NCBI GenBank assembly: GCA_031267005.1
Contig: JAIRZX010000013.1
Coordinates: 1 to 10,486, forward strand
Length of the DNA stretch: 10,486 bases
Direction: 5' to 3'
DNA from: Deltaproteobacteria bacterium
GTDB lineage: Bacteria > Desulfobacterota > Desulfarculia > Adiutricales > Adiutricaceae
Positions 5,308 through 10,486 of this stretch are shown here, piece after piece. Every line of letters begins with the position of its first letter. Within the stretch, counting starts at the first letter, position 1. The notes beneath the pieces are model-generated. The model worked only from the letters and a program-made list of their open reading frames with translations, was not told where the DNA came from and made no database searches. The translations under genes and the position numbers were made by a program.

Positions 5308-7162
5308 CGGGGCCTCCTTCCGGGCGGCGCCGCGCCTTGACCGCCTCGAAGGAGCAGGCGGCTAGGCAGGCCCCGCAGGTTACGCACTTGTCGGCCGCCA
5401 CGCGCCTGGGCTCCTTGCCCGACCCTTCCACGGCGCCGGCGGGGCAGGCCTTCTGGCAGGCCCCGCAGGCGCGGCAGGCCTTTCCGTCCACGACGGGCAG
5501 GTACATGCCGCTGCACCTGCCGGAGCGGCAGAAGCCGCCCTCGTGCTCCAGGTACTCTTCGCGGAAGTAGCGGAGGGTCGAAAGCACCGGGTTAGCGGCG
5601 CTCTTGCCCAGCCCGCACAGCGCGGTCGCCGCGAGCATCCTCGCCTGGGACTCCAGGAAGTCGGTGTCCCCCACGCGGGCGCGGCCCTCGGTCATGTCCG
5701 TCAGCACTTCCAGGATGACCGGGAGCCCCTCGCGGCAGGGGGCGCATTTCCCGCAGCTCTCCCCGGACAGGAAGGCCGTGAAGTAACGGGCGGTGTCGAC
5801 CAGGCAGCTCAGATCGTCCATTACAATTAAGCCGCCCGAGCCCATCATGGCCCCGGCCCCGGCCAGGGCGTCGAAGTCCAGGGGCAGCTCCAGGGCCGAC
5901 TCCGGCAGGCAGCCTCCGGACGGGCCACCGGACTGCACCGCCTTGAAGCGCCTGCCCTTGGGGACCCCGCCCCCGGCGCCGTTCACGAGCGAGCCGACCG
6001 AGGAGCCCAGCGGGAGCTCGACCAGGCCCGTGCGCCTCACCTTGCCGACGAGGGAGAAGACCTTGGTGCCGGGGTTCTCGGCGGAGCCGGTCTCCCTGAA
6101 CCAGTCCGGCCCGTTTTTGACTATCATCGGGACGTTGGCCCAGCTCTCGACGTTCTGGAGCAGCGTGGGCTTCTCCCAGAGCCCGGCCTCGGTGGTGCGC
6201 ACGTACTTGACCCTGGGCTGGCCCTCGCGGCCCTCTATCGACGCCGTCAAGGCGGTGGACTCACCGCACACGAAAGCCCCGCCCCCTTCGACTATCCGGA
6301 GGCGGAACCCGAAGTCCAGCCCCAGGATGCGGCTCCCCAAAAGCCCCATGTCCTCAGCGGCCTTAACGCAGCCGTTTAGCCTCTCGACGCTCAGCGGGTA
6401 CTCGTGGCGGACGTAGACGAAGCCCTCTTCGGCGCCCATGGCGAAGGCGCCTATGGTCATGCCCTCTATGACTGAGAGCGGGTCCCCCTCCATCAGGGCG
6501 CGGTTCATGAAGGCGCCCGGATCCCCCTCGTCTCCGTTGGCTATAAGGTAGCGCGGCCTCCCCCGGGCCTCTTTCAGGGCCCTCCACTTGCGGCCCGCGG
6601 GGAAGCCCCCGCCGCCGCGGCCGCGGAGCCCGGAGAGTTCCACGCGTCGGAAGGCCTCCTCCGGCCCCAGCTCTGAGAGCGCGAGTTCCAGGGCCGAGTA
6701 TCCCCCGGCCGCCAGGTAGTCCGTGAGGCTCTCCGGGCGGGTGCGTCCGAAACGGCCCATTATGAGCCGTTTCTGAGGCAGATAGAAAGCGATGGAGTCC
6801 TTTTCGCGGCATTTCGGGTCGGCCGCGAGCCTTTCCACGAACCGGCCGCCCGCCAGGGTCTCGCGCACGAGCTCGCGGGCGTCGCCGGGCTTTACCCCGC
6901 CGTACAGCCAGCCCTCGGGCTCGACCTCGACCAGGGGCCCGCGCTCGCACAAGCCCAGGCAGCCGGAAAGATCCGCCCTGAAGCGGACGCCGTCGGAGAA
7001 GCCTTCTTCCCTGCAGGCGGCCTCCACGGCCCTGAACACGTCCAGGGCGCCCGAGGCCAGGCAGCCAGGCCCTCCGCAGACCCACAGGCGCCGCTCCGGC
7101 GCGGGGGCCTCCGCGAGGCTGCGGCGCAGCTCCCGGAGCTCTTCGATGCTGTTGAGGCGCAT
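5291..7162 (-). CDS. hndC: NuoF-type NAD(P)H-binding flavoprotein of the HydB/HndC class
   Basis: A 623-residue cytoplasmic subunit, expected to carry FMN and exchange electrons between NAD(P)(H) and iron-sulfur clusters. An N-terminal thioredoxin-like [2Fe-2S] domain has C29, C34, C68 and C72. The NuoF core has the glycine-rich nucleotide/FMN segment GLRGRGGGGFPAGRKW (178-193), NGDEGDPGAF (209-218) and the CGES motif (299-302). The [4Fe-4S] cluster ligands are C470, C473, C476 and C516. H540, C545 and C550 match the zinc-site pattern of HydB-type proteins. Two more [4Fe-4S] motifs follow: C563/566/569/573 and C593/596/599/603. This layout separates HydB/HndC from true complex I NuoF, which lacks the terminal domains. 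The start at 7162 has only a modest AAAGG upstream. Whether it bifurcates, and whether it prefers NADH or NADPH, cannot be read from the sequence. Confidence 0.92.
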   Translation of the reverse strand: MRLNSIEELRELRRSLAEAPAPERRLWVCGGPGCLASGALDVFRAVEAACREEGFSDGVRFRADLSGCLGLCERGPLVEVEPEGWLYGGVKPGDARELVRETLAGGRFVERLAADPKCREKDSIAFYLPQKRLIMGRFGRTRPESLTDYLAAGGYSALELALSELGPEEAFRRVELSGLRGRGGGGFPAGRKWRALKEARGRPRYLIANGDEGDPGAFMNRALMEGDPLSVIEGMTIGAFAMGAEEGFVYVRHEYPLSVERLNGCVKAAEDMGLLGSRILGLDFGFRLRIVEGGGAFVCGESTALTASIEGREGQPRVKYVRTTEAGLWEKPTLLQNVESWANVPMIVKNGPDWFRETGSAENPGTKVFSLVGKVRRTGLVELPLGSSVGSLVNGAGGGVPKGRRFKAVQSGGPSGGCLPESALELPLDFDALAGAGAMMGSGGLIVMDDLSCLVDTARYFTAFLSGESCGKCAPCREGLPVILEVLTDMTEGRARVGDTDFLESQARMLAATALCGLGKSAANPVLSTLRYFREEYLEHEGGFCRSGRCSGMYLPVVDGKACRACGACQKACPAGAVEGSGKEPRRVAADKCVTCGACLAACSFEAVKARRRPEGGPDARTA

Positions 7163-7313
7163 ACGCCGCCTTTCCCGCCGGCCGACGGGCCCAGGCGGAT
7201 CCGGGAAGCCAGGCCTGTGGTAACGGCCGGGCGAGGAGAATCATGCGATGCGGTCGGAAAAAGGGCCAGGTAGCCCAAGCGCCGCTACCGGAGGCCGGAA
7301 GGCATAAGGGCGG

Positions 7314-7489
7314 GGACGCCGCCGGGAGAGGGCAAGTGCGGACGCCGCCGGGAGAGGGCAAGTGCGGACGCCGCCGGGAGAGGGCAAGTGCGGACGCCGC
7401 CGGGAGGTGGCAAGTGCGGACGCCGCCGGGATGTGGCAAGTGCGGACGCCGCCGGGAGAGGGCAAATGAGGACGCCGCCGGGATGCGGG
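7314..7489. repeat. 26-bp tandem repeat array, six full units plus a partial
   Basis: Units start at 7314, 7340, 7366, 7392, 7418 and 7444, with a partial from 7470. Each is built of GGACGCCGCCGGG followed by AGAGGGCAAGTGC. The first three units are identical. The fourth and fifth differ in the middle (AGGTGG, ATGTGG), and the sixth ends AAATGA. There are no spacers, so it is not CRISPR. The period is not a multiple of three. The identical leading units suggest recent expansion or homogenisation at the left end. Confidence 0.92.
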
Positions 7490-7556
7490 GATCGGGGGCG
7501 GCGGGGATTGAAGGCGGGGCGGGGAACTGGGAACTGAGCCCGGAGGCTGACGCCGT

Positions 7557-7581
7557 GGGCAAGGGGGCAAGGGGGCAAGGG
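7557..7581. repeat. Short GGGGCAAG tandem repeat
   Basis: Three adjacent copies of GGGCAAG or GGGGCAAG lie between the 26-bp array and the end of the NuoE-like gene. They share the GGCAAG core of the 26-bp unit, so they may be related to that array. No function is evident. Confidence 0.5.
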
Positions 7582-7648
7582 CCGCAGACAAACGGGCTTG
7601 GGAGCGGGTCGAGGAAACGGCCTGCGGGACGGAAGAGGCGGTGGGGCG

Positions 7649-8107
7649 TCAGGCTCCCAAAGGCAGTTTCGCCGCCGCAGCCGGGTTCACCTTCCCGAAG
7701 ACGGCTCCGTCCAGCATCACCACCGGTGCCAGGGCGCAGGCCCCCACGCAGTTGACAGGCTCCAGGGTGACCTTGCCGTCCTCCCTGGTGCCGCCCATCG
7801 CGACGCCCAGGGATTTCTCCATTGCCCCGGCCACGGCCTGGCTGCCTTTGAGGTGGCAGGCCGTCCCGCAACAAACCTGGACGAGCCGCTCCCCTTTCGG
7901 TGTGAAGGAGAGCGCCTTGTAGAAGGAGGCCACCGCGAAGACGCGGGCCAGGGGAACCCGTAGCTTCGCGGAGACGGCTTTCAAGGCCTCCTCGGGCAGA
8001 CACCTCCAGCGGCCCTGGATGAGCGTAAGGAGCGGCAGGAGTTCGCCCGGCTCGGGCGGGCGGCTTTCCAGGATCCCGGGGAGGGCGCTTAGATCCGGCG
8101 GTGCCAT
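7649..8107 (-). CDS. hndA: NuoE-type [2Fe-2S] thioredoxin-like subunit (HydC/HndA class)
   Basis: A 152-residue soluble subunit of a NADH-dehydrogenase-like module. An N-terminal helical part (about 1-70) carries the family pattern leading to FAVASFYKAL. It is followed by the thioredoxin-fold [2Fe-2S] site, with C79 and C84 in VCCGTACHLKG and C120 and C124 in NCVGACALAP. The length matches NuoE/HndA. It passes or stores electrons beside the NuoF-type flavoprotein. I chose the start at 8107 over an in-frame ATG at 8164: AAGGAG lies seven bases or so upstream, the longer N-terminus has no family resemblance, and the AT-rich promoter-like stretch would fall inside it. It is the first gene of the minus-strand group. 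An extra Cys (C80) adjoins the first ligand. Confidence 0.92.
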   Translation of the reverse strand: MAPPDLSALPGILESRPPEPGELLPLLTLIQGRWRCLPEEALKAVSAKLRVPLARVFAVASFYKALSFTPKGERLVQVCCGTACHLKGSQAVAGAMEKSLGVAMGGTREDGKVTLEPVNCVGACALAPVVMLDGAVFGKVNPAAAAKLPLGA

Positions 8108-8113
8108 GGGGTT

Positions 8114-8134
8114 GCTCCTTGCGCCGTGCGGCGC
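8114..8134 (-). promoter_or_regulatory. Leader hairpin and Shine-Dalgarno site of the NuoE-like gene
   Basis: A GCGCC-GTGC-GGCGC hairpin (8134-8121) immediately precedes AAGGAG (8119-8114) on the minus strand. Like the hairpin ahead of cooS, it sits next to the ribosome binding site. On the plus strand the same hairpin is followed by only TTTT, so a plus-strand terminator reading is weak. Confidence 0.4.
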
Positions 8135-8158
8135 TTTTCGAAACGGTCTTCCGCGTGG

Positions 8159-8190
8159 TGTCAAATTATTATATGGCCAATACTATAGGG
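8159..8190 (-). promoter_or_regulatory. Candidate promoter for the Nuo-like gene group
   Basis: A conspicuous AT-rich island in GC-rich DNA contains a perfect minus-strand TATAAT at 8173-8168, about 60 bases upstream of the chosen start. There is no matching -35 box at the expected spacing. A TTGACA at 8164-8159 lies downstream of the TATAAT and has no good -10 partner. The composition and position support a promoter. The exact elements are uncertain. Confidence 0.4.
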
Positions 8191-9461
8191 GAGCGCCGCC
8201 GTTTGCAAGCCCCCCTTCCGCCTTGGCCCGGGGCGGGTTTCCGGGCGGGAACGGCCCGGCCGTAACTCGCTTTCCGAAGCTTTCCGAGGGCCGCCCGAGG
8301 CGGTGGTTCAGGAAGGAGGAACGGCGGGGCGGGGAGGGCGTCTGTTATGTGAGCGGCGGGGGGGCAGGGCGGGGGCTTACTGAAGGAGGGACGGGGGGGC
8401 AGACGCCTTAAGGGGAAAGCCCCCTGGGAGCGCTGGGAGTAGCTCTTGACCGCGAGGTCACTGCCTCCGTCCCGGCCCGTACCCGGTTCAAGGCCTTGGA
8501 CTCCCCGTCGGCATGACCGTGCGCCGCTCGACGTTTGGGGCATTCTCCGATCGGAAGGCTGCCAGACTGCCCGATAGGCGCGGGCAAGTCCCCGGGGAGA
8601 CTCGGACGCCGGTCACTCCGGCGGGGCCGCCGTCCTTCCCGCTGGGCCGGGACTCCGGCCCCTGCGGGGGGGCGGTCGTCTGGCGCGGGGCATAAAGGGT
8701 CCCTGGGGCGGCCATCATCTCTTGCCTGGGACCCGCGACGGAGCCCTTCCTTCCCGCCCTCAGGCAGTTCCCGCAGTTCCCGCAGTTCCCGCAGAGGCCG
8801 CATGCCGTGTCCGCCGAGGCTTGCATCGCCGCCTGCGGTCGGCCGCCTCCCATGGCCCGTCGAGCCGATGGAGGAGCGCATGACGTGTTTGCCGACGCCC
8901 TCCGGCTTGGGTTTGAAGACGCGGGGGGCATCACTTCGCCCCTCCCGACGTTCCCGGCGCCGGAGGGGGGAGCAACCGTCAAGCCCGGGCTCGCCCGGGA
9001 TACTCATGTGCGGGCGCGAAGAGGTCCCCGGTCGTCCTATGGAGGTCCTTGGAGCTGTTGGCGGGCCTTCCCTCGCTGAGCATGTTCCGGGTGTTCTTTT
9101 TCTTGAGGCGCTTTCCAGCGAGCTATTGGCCGATCCAGGCGAAGAGTTTCCCAATCCTGCTTCTTGGCGTCCTTGTGGAAGCGGCTAATCATGTTGCGGT
9201 AAATGCCGATCCTCGCGCGGTACCTGTTCCTTGACGGCGGCACCTGTTTGTTGTTGGGGGAAGGCGGCGGAGTCCATCCTGGCCGCGGCCGTTGCGGGCA
9301 TGTAATTGGCCAGCTGCCAAGCCGCTGGCCGTTGGCGGCATAAGATTAGCCGCTTCCGGTCCGTCCGAAACCGTGGATTTCGGCAGCGCGATAGTTGGCC
9401 ATGCTTGATTCAGCACTTGGGGCCGCAACTCCGAAAACCAATTTAAACGCGAAGAGAAGAA
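8191..9461. other. Gene-free region between the redox locus and the AAA-ATPase-like gene
   Basis: No convincing gene is visible on either strand. The longer frames are Arg/Pro/Gly/Ser-rich without domains. One minus-strand frame contains a CGNC-type cysteine repetition, which simply reflects the 9-bp tandem repeat at 8765-8791. Base composition falls gradually from about 9050 toward the right end. A minus-strand stretch at 9243-9037 reads as a basic peptide (…RYRARIGIYRNMISRFHKDAKK…) with less biased composition, possibly a decayed gene fragment, but I cannot name it. Confidence 0.5.
8765..8791. repeat. 9-bp tandem repeat, three copies
   Basis: CAGTTCCCG is repeated three times at 8765-8791, with GCAG following. 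In one minus-strand frame it yields a Cys-Gly-Asn repetition and in another an Arg-Glu-Leu repetition. Neither frame looks like a real gene. Confidence 0.7.
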
Positions 9462-9490
9462 TTGATCGAAAGTAAGGAATGGTGTATAAA
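9462..9490 (+). promoter_or_regulatory. Candidate sigma-70-type promoter of the AAA-ATPase-like gene
   Basis: TTGATC (9462-9467) and TATAAA (9485-9490) are separated by 17 bases, the optimal spacing, and lie upstream of the plus-strand gene. The -10 box falls in the first copy of the 21-bp duplication. The second copy supplies another TATAAAT at 9506-9512, so the duplication also doubles the -10 element. Confidence 0.45.
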
Positions 9491-9510
9491 AAGTAAGGAA
9501 TGTTGTATAA
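9469..9510 (+). repeat. 21-bp tandem duplication in the promoter region
   Basis: The segments 9469-9489 and 9490-9510 are identical apart from one base (GGTG against GTTG). Each contains AAAGTAAGGAAT and ends GTATAA. A short degenerate third copy (ATAGGTAAG) follows. The repeats are AT-rich, unlike the GC-rich arrays elsewhere in the window. Confidence 0.85.
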
Positions 9511-9542
9511 ATAGGTAAGACAATACTGACGCCTCAACTATC

Positions 9543-10472
9543 TTGAAGGCCCAAAGCCGGAATGCGAACCAAATGACCCAGGATTTACCCGTTCTTCCCC
9601 TAGGGCTGGCGGACTTTGAAGACCTGAGGGAAAAACAGGGAGTCTACGTTGACAAGACGAAGTATATCGCTGACCTGGAGAACGCTGGCAAGTTCATCTT
9701 TTGCGCCCGGCCCCGCCGTTTCGGCAAGTCCCTTACTGTGAGGACGCTCGATGCCTTCTACTCTGGGCGCCAAGATCTTTTCCAGGGCCTTGCGGTCGAA
9801 AAAGATATGTGCACACCTAACTTTGTAGCTTGCCCTGTCATTAGGCTGGACATGTCAGCTGTGGCTGGCAGCGACAGCACTTTAATTTTGCAAAACAGAA
9901 TCATGAGGCGTCTTGGAATAATTGCTAAGCGGCATCAGGTTTCTTTGCGCGGGGAAGATTGCGCTGACGCATTTTCTTGTCTTTTTCAGGACGTCCATGA
10001 GGCGAGCGGCCAAAAGGCAGTCCTTCTTTTGGATGAGTACGACGCTCCCGTCATTAACATTATCGGCAGGGATAAACGAGCAACTGACAATAATTTGCTT
10101 GTGGATACGCGGATCGTCATGCAAGATTTTTATACGCAGATAAAAGTTGAAGAAGAGCACATCAAGTTCGCCTTCATTACCGGAGTCACTAAGTTTTCCA
10201 AGATTGGCGTGTTTTCCAGGCTCAACAACCTTCTGGACATTTCCCTTTTTCAAGAATTCAGCGCTTTCATGGGCTACACTCATGAAGAGCTCAAGACGTA
10301 TTTCGCTCCTTTCATAACCCACACTGCTATTGAACTCAAGATGAGCGAAGAAGGGCTTTTAAATAAACTAAGGCTTCGTTCAATAATTAATGATACAAGT
10401 AATTTAAACATTGTTCGATTATTTGTTATACAAAGTGTAGTTCCACTCTCCATGGAATTTTTCAGGAACTAG
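9543..10472 (+). pseudogene. Truncated AAA-ATPase-like protein (PF09820-type, PD-(D/E)XK-linked family)
   Basis: The N-terminal ATPase half of a family that normally has 500 or more residues and ends in a PD-(D/E)XK nuclease-like domain. Numbered from the ATG at 9573, it has LPLGLADFEDLRE and YVDKT near the start, the family's P-loop RPRRFGKSL (46-54), Walker B AVLLLDEYDAP (149-159), and the conserved TGVTKFSKIGVFSRLNNL box. After LLNKLRL, where this family continues into a W-Y-D-G-Y segment, the frame enters unrelated AT-rich sequence and stops at 10470-10472. The start is uncertain: a TTG at 9543 or the ATG at 9573, neither with a good Shine-Dalgarno site. GC content is clearly lower than in the redox genes, which suggests transfer. 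The cellular role of the family is poorly known. It could be a short functional form, but a broken gene is more likely. Confidence 0.75.
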
Positions 10473-10486
10473 ATTTAATTCCGTCA
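10378..10486. other. AT-rich foreign-looking segment at the right edge
   Basis: From about 10378 the DNA becomes markedly AT-rich and ceases to match the expected continuation of the AAA-ATPase-like gene. It may be the end of an inserted element or a deletion junction. The window ends before any transposase, terminal repeat or second half of the gene can be seen. Confidence 0.4.

Larger units (their letters stand above)
7163..7648. other. 486-bp gap inside the Nuo-like gene group
   Basis: The gap lies between the NuoE-like stop and the NuoF-like start; the next junction in the group overlaps. It contains the 26-bp array (7314-7489), a short GGGGCAAG repetition (about 7557-7581) and otherwise GC-rich, purine-biased sequence with no credible gene. 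The open frames across the array only reflect its three-unit, 78-bp reading cycle. I see no convincing promoter, so either the transcript carries a long spacer or an unrecognised promoter lies within it. Confidence 0.6.

Noticed and set aside
8108..8164. In-frame extension of the NuoE-like gene to the ATG at 8164
   Set aside because: The start at 8107 has a good Shine-Dalgarno site and gives the usual family length. The extension would include the leader hairpin and part of the likely promoter region.
8488..8982. Minus-strand frame with a CGNCGNCGNC cysteine repetition, considered as a small cysteine-rich peptide
   Set aside because: The pattern comes from the 9-bp tandem repeat at 8765-8791. 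The rest of the frame is low-information GC-rich translation with no supported start or domain.
9037..9243. Minus-strand basic peptide that might be a decayed transposase or other gene fragment
   Set aside because: Composition is less biased than the surroundings, but I recognise no family motif. It has no good start site, so I do not call it a gene.
9346..9537. Minus-strand frame with a hydrophobic, tyrosine-rich N-terminus
   Set aside because: It is generated by the 21-bp duplication on the opposite strand of a likely promoter, with no ribosome binding site.

Overview
The window is GC-rich over most of its length and probably comes from an anaerobic bacterium. It holds five same-strand (minus) redox genes between about 8107 and 1368. 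They encode a NuoE-type [2Fe-2S] subunit, a NuoF-type flavoprotein of the HydB/HndC class, a small NuoG/HydA-like iron-sulfur protein, a Ni-Fe carbon monoxide dehydrogenase (CooS) and a CooF-type four-cluster ferredoxin. The CooS D-cluster motif is CX2C, the form known from Desulfovibrio vulgaris CODH. With the HndA/HndC-like subunits, this makes a Desulfobacterota-like (deltaproteobacterial) host the best guess. That assignment is inference; other acetogenic or syntrophic anaerobes are possible.

Layout: 1-1191 has no convincing gene. It carries a 35-bp tandem array, a dispersed inverted motif, a perfect 11-bp hairpin and a degenerate GC-rich repeat; a leftward gene may start at position 3. 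A strong bidirectional terminator (1192-1238) closes the redox locus. cooF (1368-1847) overlaps the end of cooS (1831-3744) by 17 nt. A 714-bp gap (3745-4458) upstream of cooS contains about a dozen T-tracts spaced one helical turn apart. The NuoG-like gene (4459-5307) overlaps the NuoF-like gene (5291-7162) by 17 nt. A 486-bp gap with a 26-bp tandem array then separates that pair from the NuoE-like gene (7649-8107). From 8108 to 9542 there is again no convincing gene. At 9543/9573-10472 lies a truncated AAA-ATPase-like gene of clearly lower GC, preceded by a 21-bp tandem duplication that contains a sigma-70-like promoter and followed by an AT-rich tail.

How the genes may work together (inference): CooS oxidises CO, or reduces CO2, and exchanges electrons with CooF. 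The three Nuo-like proteins form an NAD(P)H-linked flavin and iron-sulfur module of the kind found in electron-bifurcating HydABC/Hnd enzymes. No hydrogenase H-cluster domain and no molybdopterin formate dehydrogenase domain is present in the window. The module is therefore either completed by a subunit encoded elsewhere or linked, through CooF or a soluble ferredoxin, to the CODH beside it. The gaps hold a succession of short tandem repeats, each with a different unit, which is the other notable property of this window.
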